Positions 25,195 to 33,341 of a DNA stretch of 64,000 nucleotides are shown here, in pieces. Position 1 is the stretch's first letter. The number at the start of each line of letters is the position of its first letter. The notes below the pieces were generated by a model, which was not told where the DNA came from, did not search any database, and saw nothing but the letters and a program-made list of their open reading frames with translations. The DNA is from Chloroflexota bacterium (GTDB lineage Bacteria; Chloroflexota; UBA11872; VXOZ01): the NCBI GenBank assembly GCA_026710945.1, contig JAPOQA010000028.1:112216-176215 (forward strand). The letters run 5' to 3'. A program made the position numbers and the translations under genes.

Positions 25195-26691
25195 ATGTCC
25201 ACGCGGCTGTACATTGCCGTAGTGTCGACGACGATACTTGCTGTCGCCCTTATATTGCTGAGTCTCGCAGCGTACGTCGTGCTCGCGTTCAGTCTGCACT
25301 CGCAGCTTGACCGGGGCTTGGCTGCGGAGGGTCAGCAGTTGAGCGACTACTTTCTCACGTCTGCCGATTCCCCGCTCGTCGGCAGTACGCTACCGGTCTC
25401 CACCACACCTTTTGAAGCGGTAGCGCCTTCCGGCGCGGCCTTTCGCATCGTTGCGCAGGACGGCCGTGTGCTCGCCCGCTCGGTCGGTAACCTTACCCAG
25501 CCGCTTGACGGGAGCGTCTATAGCGCCAGCGGCGCATGGCCGCAGTCTCTTGCCTACGAAACGGTGGAGTACGCGGACTCGCGGTTCCGCATCTATTCAT
25601 TACCACTTGTATTGCCCGCTCAGGCGCACGGAATCCTGCAAATATCCCGTCCGCTGGCGCCGGTTGAACAGACACTGGCGCATCTTCGTCTGGTTCTCAT
25701 CGCCGGCGCCGGCGTCAGCCTGCTGCTCGCGGTAGGTGTGGGCCTGCTGCTGGCGCACATTTCCGCCAAACCGATCGAGGACGTAGCGAGCGCCACGGCG
25801 CGCATTCGGGCGTTTGGCGAAGATAACGAGCGTCTCGTGTCGCGGGGACATCTCCAAGAACCAAACTGGCTGGTGCAGAGCCTCAACAATTTACTTGATC
25901 GTGTTGCGCTCGCCGAAGCATCCGCGGGCGAGGCGTCGGTGTTTCGCACCCAATGTACGGGCTACGTACAGAAGCAACTGGCGCGGCTCATCGTGCAGCA
26001 ACGCGGCCTAAATGACTTTCTGCGCACGGAGTTGCGACCGCGCGATCCAAACGCGCTGGAACTACCCGATGCGCAGGAGAATTCCGTGCGGAGCTTCTTG
26101 CAGACCGACCCGCGCGGTTGGATCTCAGCATACGACGACGTTGTCGGCTGGCTGGAAGCGCAGACAGAAGCGCTCGAGCGCTGGGTGCACCATCTCCCCC
26201 TCTACGTGGGAGCACAGGAAGGGTTGGACCTAGAGAGTGAAGAAGTCGCCCTGGCGCCGCTGCTCTTTGCCATCTGCGAGGAGCGGCGTGAACAGCATAA
26301 GGACTCCTTGAAGGTCGCGCGCAACCTGGCCTGCACGCCTCGCTTGCGCGGCGACGCCCGGAGCCTGCATAACGCGCTGGCCGCGCTGGTGGATAACGCA
26401 TGCTTCAGTACGCCCACCGGCGGCACAGTAACGGTTGAGCTCCATTGCGCCGGGCCGGACGCGACGATTACGATTGCCGACACCGGCGCCGGCATCGCGC
26501 CGGATGAATTGCCGCACGTCTTTACCCGTTTCTATCGCGCTGCCGATTCCAGTCCCGGCCATGGCCTGGGACTGCCGTTCGCCCACGACGTGATCGTGCA
26601 GCACGGCGGTACGCTGGAGGTCGAGAGTGTGCCGGGAGCGGGCAGCACCTTTACCGCGCGCTTGCCGCAGGAGCGGAGCGGTGGGGTATAG
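25195..26691 (+). CDS. Sensor histidine kinase-like protein without a canonical H-box
   Basis: The 498-residue protein has a first membrane helix (residues 5-32), an extracytoplasmic sensor segment (33-160), a second helix (LVLIAGAGVSLLLAVGVGLLLA, about 165-187), a HAMP-like linker and a C-terminal HATPase domain. The ATPase boxes are good: N-box ALVDNACF, G1 IADTGAGIA, F-box HVFTRFYRA and G2 GHGLGLPFA. The dimerisation helix, where SHELRTPL should be, reads YVQKQLARLI, so I see no phosphorylatable histidine; a lysine takes its place in my alignment by eye. No response regulator is adjacent. Its 3' end overlaps the start of the HtrA gene, suggesting a joint envelope-stress role. Confidence 0.82.
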   Translation: MSTRLYIAVVSTTILAVALILLSLAAYVVLAFSLHSQLDRGLAAEGQQLSDYFLTSADSPLVGSTLPVSTTPFEAVAPSGAAFRIVAQDGRVLARSVGNLTQPLDGSVYSASGAWPQSLAYETVEYADSRFRIYSLPLVLPAQAHGILQISRPLAPVEQTLAHLRLVLIAGAGVSLLLAVGVGLLLAHISAKPIEDVASATARIRAFGEDNERLVSRGHLQEPNWLVQSLNNLLDRVALAEASAGEASVFRTQCTGYVQKQLARLIVQQRGLNDFLRTELRPRDPNALELPDAQENSVRSFLQTDPRGWISAYDDVVGWLEAQTEALERWVHHLPLYVGAQEGLDLESEEVALAPLLFAICEERREQHKDSLKVARNLACTPRLRGDARSLHNALAALVDNACFSTPTGGTVTVELHCAGPDATITIADTGAGIAPDELPHVFTRFYRAADSSPGHGLGLPFAHDVIVQHGGTLEVESVPGAGSTFTARLPQERSGGV

Positions 26692-28282
26692 GCCCTATGA
26701 CCCGCTGCAGGACCGCAAACGGTCGTGGCGGAGTCGGCTCATGGTCCCCGGCGCAATTGCCGCCTTGCTCCTCGTCGTGGCTGCCGGTACCACGCTTACG
26801 GTGATCGGTGTCTTGCGTCTCATGGATGGTTCCAGCGCCGTTGAGACCGGCGTCGGCGCCTCGTCAAGCTCACGTACCGCCGTCGCGCCGGGAGAACGCC
26901 AACCGATCGTTCCTTTGCCTACCGTTGCGCCCACTGCCGTACCAACTGTCGCTCCCACCGCCGAACCTACTGCCCAGCCGAGCCCCGTGCCTACTCCAGT
27001 GCCCACTATTGCGCCCACACCACCGCCCGCGCCGACGGCTGTTGTCGTAGAGGTGATCGAGAACCGAGCAAAAGAGGTGTTTGACCGCCTCACGGGGAGC
27101 GTCGTGCGGATTTCAACGGCGTCAGGGAACGTCGGCATCGGTCAGCCATATAGCGAGGCCGGATCAGGCTTCGTGATCGATGAGGCCGGGTACATTCTCA
27201 CGAATTATCATGTGATAAAAGATGCCAGGAGTATTCAGATCACGCTCAGTGATGAAGTGACGCAAGGCACGGCAAGGATCGTAGGCACCGACCCGGGTTC
27301 CGACGTCGCCTTGCTCAAAGCCAATGATGGGCTGCTGGGTAAGCTCGTCGTCGCTCCCCTTGGCTCCTCCGCTGCCGTGGAAGTGGGGGACCAAGTCATT
27401 GCCATCGGCAGCCAATACTTCGCCTATCAAAATAGCCTCACTACGGGGATTGTGGGCGGCTTGAACCGCCCCTACGCCTTTGCCGGTCGCACCATTACGG
27501 GCATGATCCAGTCCGACGCCGCAATCAACCGCGGGAGTTCCGGCGGGCCGCTGATTGAACTCCGGCAGGGCGCGGTCATAGGCATCAATACGGCAATCCA
27601 ATCTCCCAACTTTGCCGGTATCGCGTTGGCGCTGCCCATTGACCGCATTAAGGCTATCTTGCCTGATCTACGCGCCGGCATAACGCCGCAGCACGCCTGG
27701 CTCGCCATCTACGGCGCCAGCATTACGCCGCAACTCGCCGCGCACTGCAGTCTGCCCGTAGATTTCGGCGTCATCGTCTACAGCATCCTACCGGGTTCCA
27801 CACTCAATATCGAAAGTGATGAAACCAAAACGTTTGAGACCGGCGCAAACGGTGACATTATTGTCAGTATCGATGACCTACCGGTCCGCAACCTCAATGA
27901 GTTAAGCAGATACGTCGACGCCCACAAGAAGCCCGGCGACGTCGTCGAAATACGAGTCTATCGCGAACGCAAATACAATGAACTCTTGGAGATTACGCTA
28001 GAGGAGTGGCCGAACAAAGAAGTGCGGCCCCTCACTCAGGCAGTCGATTGCTCCAAACCCACCAGCGAGCCGATCAACGCCCCTACGGTGCCGCCCATCA
28101 CCGCGGAGATCACTACGAACGCCGCAAGCGGCAGATTCATCATCTCCGCCGAGCCGCTGATACCGGCGATGGCTGCTGCTACGAGTCCGATCACGGCGCC
28201 ACCGGCGATGCCGACCACAATGCCGCGCGCCGCCATGCGCTCTGACGAGCCCATAGCTGCGGTATCAGTGACGGTAGCTTGA
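26681..28282 (+). CDS. HtrA/DegP-type S1C serine protease with PDZ domain
   Basis: From GTG 26681 (AGGAG seven bases upstream, inside the kinase gene) the protein has 533 residues. A membrane anchor (about 20-40) is followed by a long proline/threonine/valine linker, then a trypsin-like domain with His in TNYHVIKDA (about 175), Asp in DPGSDVALLKAND (about 207) and Ser in NRGSSGGPLIE (about 284). A PDZ domain (about 345-445) ends near LEITLEEWPNKE. The last 83 or so residues lie antisense to the convergent gene at 28036-28812 and look like a non-native tail (many P, T, I and M in low-complexity order). It should act outside the membrane in protein quality control. Confidence 0.9.
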   Translation: MGYRPYDPLQDRKRSWRSRLMVPGAIAALLLVVAAGTTLTVIGVLRLMDGSSAVETGVGASSSSRTAVAPGERQPIVPLPTVAPTAVPTVAPTAEPTAQPSPVPTPVPTIAPTPPPAPTAVVVEVIENRAKEVFDRLTGSVVRISTASGNVGIGQPYSEAGSGFVIDEAGYILTNYHVIKDARSIQITLSDEVTQGTARIVGTDPGSDVALLKANDGLLGKLVVAPLGSSAAVEVGDQVIAIGSQYFAYQNSLTTGIVGGLNRPYAFAGRTITGMIQSDAAINRGSSGGPLIELRQGAVIGINTAIQSPNFAGIALALPIDRIKAILPDLRAGITPQHAWLAIYGASITPQLAAHCSLPVDFGVIVYSILPGSTLNIESDETKTFETGANGDIIVSIDDLPVRNLNELSRYVDAHKKPGDVVEIRVYRERKYNELLEITLEEWPNKEVRPLTQAVDCSKPTSEPINAPTVPPITAEITTNAASGRFIISAEPLIPAMAAATSPITAPPAMPTTMPRAAMRSDEPIAAVSVTVA

Positions 28283-28812
28283 TCGTAGTCGGGATTCTCC
28301 GCGTCGACGGTATCGCCGAATGAGCCGTACACCAAGCCGAGCGAAGCGCCGTAGACGATATGCAGAATCAAATTGCCGAGAATGGGCAGGAATCCCGCGT
28401 TGAGGCCGAGTCCCAGAAAGCCAACGCCTACCAACGGCAGGAATACCACCAGCGAGAGCACCCACGGGAAGAAGGCAAAAGCCAGTCCGCGGCCCACGTC
28501 CGGGCCGGGAATGCGCGGCTCGACAAAGTACGCGTAGATGAGGGCGAAACCCAAGCCGATGGCCAGATGGACCGCGATGGCGGCATAAAACACATCGGTT
28601 GTGTACTCAATCAAGATGTTATCGGTCAAGCCCTTGAACCAGGCCGAGTATGTTTGGGCGCCAGCCTGTGCGGAAGGCTCAATGCTCGCCAGCGCGAAGG
28701 CAATGCCGTACGCGACTACGGCAGCAAGTATCATGAGTACAGTGGCTACAAAGCCGGATAAGACCGCCCGCGCCAGCCAGCCTTGCCGCATCGTCGTTTG
28801 CGCGTTTACCAT
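28036..28812 (-). CDS. Multi-pass membrane protein of unknown function
   Basis: From ATG 28812 (AAGGAGGTAGCGATC directly upstream, an excellent ribosome site) the protein has 258 residues. It has about five membrane segments: ARAVLSGFVATVLMILAAVVA, FYAAIAVHLAIGLGFALIYA, FAFFPWVLSLVVFLPLVGVG, ILGNLILHIVYGASLGLVYG and a paired GIVVGIAGGAVIGLVAAAIA with FVVISAVMGGTVGALIGSLVG. The layout resembles small membrane proteins such as the DUF6789 group, but I am not sure of that. Its last 247 bases overlap the HtrA reading frame on the other strand. The good start and real membrane topology argue that this gene is genuine. Confidence 0.78.
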   Translation of the reverse strand: MVNAQTTMRQGWLARAVLSGFVATVLMILAAVVAYGIAFALASIEPSAQAGAQTYSAWFKGLTDNILIEYTTDVFYAAIAVHLAIGLGFALIYAYFVEPRIPGPDVGRGLAFAFFPWVLSLVVFLPLVGVGFLGLGLNAGFLPILGNLILHIVYGASLGLVYGSFGDTVDAENPDYDQATVTDTAAMGSSERMAARGIVVGIAGGAVIGLVAAAIAGISGSAEMMNLPLAAFVVISAVMGGTVGALIGSLVGLEQSTA

Positions 28813-29112
28813 GATCGCTACCTCCTTGTGAGGCGGGGAATTGCGCACACGTCGCTTGAGCCGCAGGCACTACGCAGATCGAGCAGGAGTGCCTGCTCAC
28901 CAACTTGTCACCGTGTACTCGACCTCCCACCTACGGCTGCCAACCGGCAGCAATGCAACGAACGAAACACCTCTTAGTCTCATTGTTGAGTTAAAGCGCC
29001 CACTTGTCAACCACTTAAGCACAAAGAAGCCACCGATTTGGACGCAATGGTGGGGGAGAGGATATGCAGCGGGGCCCGCCGTTCAGCGGTCAAGCAGCAT
29101 GCAATTTCAACG
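28813..29112. other. Intergenic region, nothing recognised
   Basis: About 300 bases between the membrane protein and the 3' end of the MFS gene on the same strand. No gene, repeat of the common families or terminator with a T tract was found. Confidence 0.45.
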
Positions 29113-30342
29113 CTAGCGCGCCCGCAGAATATCTGTGTCCCGCAGGATGCGCGCCGCCTGCAAGGCCAGCAACACCGTACCGAAATTCAACGCACCGGCA
29201 AGCGCAAAGGGCAGCGGCGCAGATAGGCCGATGAGAATACCCGCGGCCATGGTGCCGCCGAGGTTCCCGAACGTCCATGCCGCCTCGGTGATGGCGGTAA
29301 GTCGCCCTTGCTCTTGTCCCTCACCCGATACGCGCACGAGCGACGGCATCAGCGAGGCAAGCCACTGACCCCCCAGGCTCGTGAAAATTGCCGATACGGC
29401 GAGCAACAGGGCATTGTCCACGAACAGGGCGCAGCCAAACGGGCCGAGGGCGAGCGTGAGACTGCTCGCTATTACCGGAATAGCTCTGCCAATGCGATCG
29501 GAGAGCCAGCCAACCACAAGACCGGTGGACCCCGTAACCAACGCGCTGACGGTGGCATATAGGGCAACCGCCGTCACCGAGTCTGTCAGGCGGAAAATGA
29601 GCAGTGGAAGCAGCACCGAACTCGTGCCAAGCCACCACGTCGGCAGAAACCGAATCCCAATGAGACGCAATATGAGCGGTCGCCGCCACAACACCTGGTA
29701 GGAGCGCAACATCTCCCAGGCGGACAGCGTTTGCACCTGTTCCAACCGGATTTGCGGTAGGAAAAACACGCCGAAGAACACGAGCAGCAGATTCCCCACC
29801 AGCATCCCGATGCCCAACGTGCGAAAGCTAAACTGATCGGCAATTGGGCCTGCCGCCGCGTTGCCCAGCGCGCTGCCAATTGTCGGCCCGGCAAAGTAGA
29901 GCGCCCCCATCAAGCCCATACTCCCCAGCGGCGCTACCAGGGCAAGATAGGCGCGTGAAGACGTGGTGCGCAACGTAAAAAGCGCGCCGTACAGGATTGC
30001 CAAGAAGACGAGCAGACGGGTGTCGGACACCATGAACATGAGCCCGCCAATGCTCACCGCCGTCATTCCCAGCAGCAAGAGATACTTCGCTCCAACGCGG
30101 TCCGCCAACATGCCGCCAATGAAGAGAATGGCGATGCGCACGAGGTTTTGGAGCGAGAAGAGCGTGGAGGTCAGGATCGGCGATCCGCCGAGCACTTTCT
30201 CGACGTACACGGGAAAAAGCGAGCGTCCGGGCGTGCCCAGTGTGGCGTTGAGGAAGAAGATCGCCAGGAAGAGAATGAGCGGCTTGAGGTACCGGTGTTC
30301 CGAAAGAGGTGAGCGTTGAGCGGGGTTGTCAGTTGCGGCCAT
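29113..30342 (-). CDS. Major facilitator superfamily transporter
   Basis: A 409-residue protein with twelve predicted membrane helices. The MFS motif A appears in loop 2-3 as GGMLADRVGAKYLL and in the mirrored loop 8-9 as VGWLSDRIGRAIPV. The first helix LKPLILFLAIFFLNATLGTPG and the pattern FTLRTTSSRAYLALVAP (loop 4-5 region) are as expected for drug- or metabolite-efflux type MFS proteins. The substrate cannot be told. It stands alone, upstream of a long repeat cluster. Confidence 0.9.
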   Translation of the reverse strand: MAATDNPAQRSPLSEHRYLKPLILFLAIFFLNATLGTPGRSLFPVYVEKVLGGSPILTSTLFSLQNLVRIAILFIGGMLADRVGAKYLLLLGMTAVSIGGLMFMVSDTRLLVFLAILYGALFTLRTTSSRAYLALVAPLGSMGLMGALYFAGPTIGSALGNAAAGPIADQFSFRTLGIGMLVGNLLLVFFGVFFLPQIRLEQVQTLSAWEMLRSYQVLWRRPLILRLIGIRFLPTWWLGTSSVLLPLLIFRLTDSVTAVALYATVSALVTGSTGLVVGWLSDRIGRAIPVIASSLTLALGPFGCALFVDNALLLAVSAIFTSLGGQWLASLMPSLVRVSGEGQEQGRLTAITEAAWTFGNLGGTMAAGILIGLSAPLPFALAGALNFGTVLLALQAARILRDTDILRAR

Positions 30343-31103
30343 GCGCCTGTGTCATTCGTGAGTTGGATGTGCAAACATGTGATTGTTGGGTTATGTGAAG
30401 CCGAAACCGTGTACACGGGCCAAAGCTACACGCCGCTCGCATGTAGCGCGGGGCGGCACGGTACACGCCGAACCTTCCCCGCGTGTCTACACGCCGCTCG
30501 CATGTAGCGCGGGGGCTTGTCCCTCGCCCGTGTGACATACTCTCTCGTAGCGCGGGGGCTTGTCCCCCGCCTCCGCCATCCGCAGGTTGCAAACTTGCGC
30601 TACCGGGAACTCCGGTATCTTACGGTGCCTAGTAGCCTTGGGGCTTGTCCCCCGCCTCCGCCGTCCGCAGGTTTCAAACCTGTCCTGAGCACTTCGGCAG
30701 GCTCAGCACAGGCTCTGTCGAAGGGCCTGCGCTACCGGGAACTCCGGAATTTTATGGTGTCTAGTAGCGCGGGGGCTTGTCCCCCGCCCGTGTGACATGC
30801 TCTCTCGTAGCGCGGGGGCTTGTCCCCCGCCTCCGCCGACCGCAAGTTGCAAACCTGTCCTGAGCCTGTCGAAGGGCCTGCGCTACCGGGTATTCCGGAA
30901 TTCTACGGTGCCTAGTAGCCCGGGGGATTCTCTCCCGCCTGTGGCATCCGCAGGTTACAAACCTGCGCTACCGGATCAATACGGTGCCTATCCCGTTCCG
31001 GTATCCGACACAAGCGCGTGTCCCCCGGCCTCCGGGCATGGGGCGTGCACAACGGTTACCGAAACGCTCTGCGCGACGGTCTGTGTGTGGCGGCAAGACC
31101 ATC
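30343..31103. repeat. Dense composite repeat cluster
   Basis: No gene in 760 bases. There are five or six copies of the GTAGC-GCGGGGG-N5-CCCCCGC hairpin in the same orientation (about 30503, 30547, 30630, 30763 and 30808, plus a degenerate one near 30913), alternating with CCGCAGGTT.CAAACCTG..CTACCGG units (arms CAGGTT and AACCTG) and with GAGCCTGTCGAAGG copies near 30700 and 30865. The units form a period of roughly 120-270 bases, suggesting growth by tandem duplication. Frames over it yield only ACPPPP-like peptides. Confidence 0.85.
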
Positions 31104-32129
31104 CTATAGGGCTATTTCCACAGGATCGCCGTTTTGCTGCAGCGATTCATAGATCGCCCAGGTAACGGCCAGAGCGATGCGCGCATCCTCGGCGCTGGCC
31201 TGCACCGGCTCTTCGCCCCGGATCGCCCGTATCGCGTGCTGCGTTAGGAGCAACTGGCTGTCACCGCCGTAGGGACCGAATTCTTCGCTCGCTCCGCCCT
31301 CCCGCAGGATCTTGAAGCCATCCCGGGGACGGCTCGGCGTCAACGCGCCCTGGGGGCCGAGAATGTCGTCAATCCGTCCCTGCGGTTGCACGCCCGGCGG
31401 CAAGCCCCACGAGATGCTGAACGCGGCCAGGTCGCCGCTGCCGTATTCCAACGCAACCGTGGCCGTATCCGGCGCCTTGTTTGCGAAGTGGGCGATTTCC
31501 GGCCGGTCTTTGGCAAGCGTGAAGCCGTGGGCGCTCACCCGCACCGGATTCGTGCCCGTGAGCCAGCGCCAGTAGTCAAAGTAGTGGGTCATGAAGTCGT
31601 TGAGCGGGCCGCCGTTGCCGCGGTCCATGTCGTGCATAGCCAGCTTGGGGCGAATGTGAGTGGCCGAGTGCATGCGGAACATGACCGGGCTGCCCAGGGC
31701 ACGATCTCGCATCGCCTGTCGCACGGCTGCGGGCGCGTCGCCGAAGCGGCTTTGAAAGTTTATGACGAACACGACGCCTGTTGCGTTCAAAGTCGCGATC
31801 ATCCGGTCGGCCTGGTCCAGCCGCATGGCGATCGGCTTTTCGCTCAGCATGTGCTTGCCGTGCTCGGCGGCGAAGATCGTCACCTCTTCGTGGTAGAAAG
31901 CCGGTGTACAAATAGAGACCACATCGATGTCATCGCGCTGTACCGCTTCCCGATAGTCGGTGAAGACGAGTGGCGCTTCAAATGCTGCCGCCAACTCCTG
32001 AGCGCGGTCTTCCAGCACGTCCACGACTGCCGCCACTTCCGCCTCTCCGGACGCCGCCCAGGCTGTGGCGTGGGCATTTCCCCGCGCGCCGGTGCCGACT
32101 ATGCAGACGCGCAATCTGTCGTTGGCCAT
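31104..32129 (-). CDS. Gfo/Idh/MocA-family oxidoreductase
   Basis: The 341-residue protein has an NAD(P)-binding Rossmann domain (LRVCIVGTGARGNAH, then an acidic VVDV), the EKP motif with its catalytic lysine in MLSEKPIAM near residue 91, and the C-terminal substrate domain with GGPLNDFMTHYFDYWRWLTG, in which D and H of the DxxxH active-site pattern are seen. The start is ATG 32129 with GAGGAG upstream rather than the TTG at 32147. Typical substrates are inositols, sugars and their 1,5-anhydro or amino derivatives. It is divergent from the HEPN gene. Confidence 0.9.
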   Translation of the reverse strand: MANDRLRVCIVGTGARGNAHATAWAASGEAEVAAVVDVLEDRAQELAAAFEAPLVFTDYREAVQRDDIDVVSICTPAFYHEEVTIFAAEHGKHMLSEKPIAMRLDQADRMIATLNATGVVFVINFQSRFGDAPAAVRQAMRDRALGSPVMFRMHSATHIRPKLAMHDMDRGNGGPLNDFMTHYFDYWRWLTGTNPVRVSAHGFTLAKDRPEIAHFANKAPDTATVALEYGSGDLAAFSISWGLPPGVQPQGRIDDILGPQGALTPSRPRDGFKILREGGASEEFGPYGGDSQLLLTQHAIRAIRGEEPVQASAEDARIALAVTWAIYESLQQNGDPVEIAL

Positions 32130-32495
32130 GTCTTGTGTACTCCTCAATAGGGGGCAGGTTCGCTCGAAATCTCAGCACCAAATGACTTTCTGGGCGTGGT
32201 GCTCACCTACCCCTCAATGACGTCACTCTTGCCATTAGACTGAATGAAAGTTCGAAAGCTGTCAACGACCAAGTGCACCAACAAGGCAGTTCCAGAATCT
32301 AAATCGCAATGAATTAGGAAAGATCATCTCGATGCGCACGCCAATAGAAGACAATGTCAACTGTGGATGGTGGTACATTAGATAATTGAACAGTATCATA
32401 ATCCAGCGCACTGATTTCAAGTGAGATGCTAGCAAGTCTCGCTCACTCAGAGTAGATCGACGAGAAAGCCAAATTACCCAGGAGGTATCGGAGAA
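32130..32495. other. AT-rich divergent intergenic region
   Basis: This 366-base space is clearly AT-richer than the rest of the window and lacks the common palindromic repeats. It must contain the promoters of the oxidoreductase and of the HEPN gene. I saw TTGAAC and TATCAT near 32386-32397 but not a convincing -35/-10 pair. Confidence 0.5.
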
Positions 32496-33302
32496 TTGAA
32501 CGGAGAACGCTACAAAAAAGATCTTGATGCTCTGATCGCAAAAGGTGGACAGTTGCAGAACGCAATTCAGTACGAGTGCTATCCCGATGAGTTTACGAGT
32601 ACTGCCGAAGCGTCATTGGGAGATCAAACGAAAGGATTCATCGACTCACTTCCGTCGTTCAAAGAGGAGTATCAGCCCTGGTACTCCGAGGCAAAGGCCT
32701 TAGTCCGGCAACTCTTACCAGATAGGCTCTCTGATTTCACCCGGTACTACGAAAAGCCAAAATCGCGTAGGGACATAACACATGAGAACTACACAATCGA
32801 GGACTACCTCCAGGGACTCAATATCACTGTTGGAGCGGGGGTAACGCTTAGTAAAATTGTGGGGCCAGATGCTGCAATCCCGAGCTTCAACCAGCAGATT
32901 AGCATCGTAAAGTCGATACAAGAGAGCTTCCGAAGTTCTCTGTTCAAGGTTCGTCAACTCGCTCAAGCTGATCTCTTCGACTCTGAGCTCGATGCAGCCA
33001 GGGAACTCGCCAAGACTCAGTTCCACAGGGCGGCGGGAGCAGTTGCCGGAGTAGTTCTGGAGAAGCATCTTAAGGAGGTCTGTGACAATCACAGCATCAA
33101 GGTTCGCAAGAATGCCAAAATCTCCAACATGAACGATGATCTGAAAGACGCCAACGTTGTCGACACCCATGAATGGCGCTTCATTCAACACTTGGCCGAC
33201 CTACGACATCTGTGTGCCCACGACAGAAAAAAGGAGCCAACAGCGGATCAGATCGAAGACCTCTTGGCAGGAGTGGCAAAAGTAACCATGACTATCTTTT
33301 GA
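32496..33302 (+). CDS. HEPN-domain protein, possibly defence-related
   Basis: A 268-residue soluble, mostly helical protein. The C-terminal 90 residues have the HEPN pattern: a helix with HRAAGAVAGVVLEKHLKEVCDNH, then RFIQHLADLRHLCAHDRKKE with the Rx4H RNase motif as RHLCAH near residue 240. The N-terminal 150 residues (LPSFKEEYQPWYSEAKALVRQLLPDR) match nothing I know by name. The start is TTG 32496 with AGGAGG about nine bases upstream; no ATG is available. The gene and its upstream region are AT-richer than the flanks, which suggests transfer. HEPN proteins of this kind act as RNases in abortive defence or as parts of toxin-antitoxin systems; no partner gene is adjacent. Confidence 0.7.
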   Translation: MNGERYKKDLDALIAKGGQLQNAIQYECYPDEFTSTAEASLGDQTKGFIDSLPSFKEEYQPWYSEAKALVRQLLPDRLSDFTRYYEKPKSRRDITHENYTIEDYLQGLNITVGAGVTLSKIVGPDAAIPSFNQQISIVKSIQESFRSSLFKVRQLAQADLFDSELDAARELAKTQFHRAAGAVAGVVLEKHLKEVCDNHSIKVRKNAKISNMNDDLKDANVVDTHEWRFIQHLADLRHLCAHDRKKEPTADQIEDLLAGVAKVTMTIF

Positions 33303-33341
33303 CGAAAGCCTTACTTCCTAGCATCCAGAGGTCCGAATAAT

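Noticed and set aside
30480..31000. Regularly spaced repeats considered as a CRISPR array
   Set aside because: Units are palindromic REP-like hairpins with irregular spacing, spacers are themselves repeats, and no cas genes are present.
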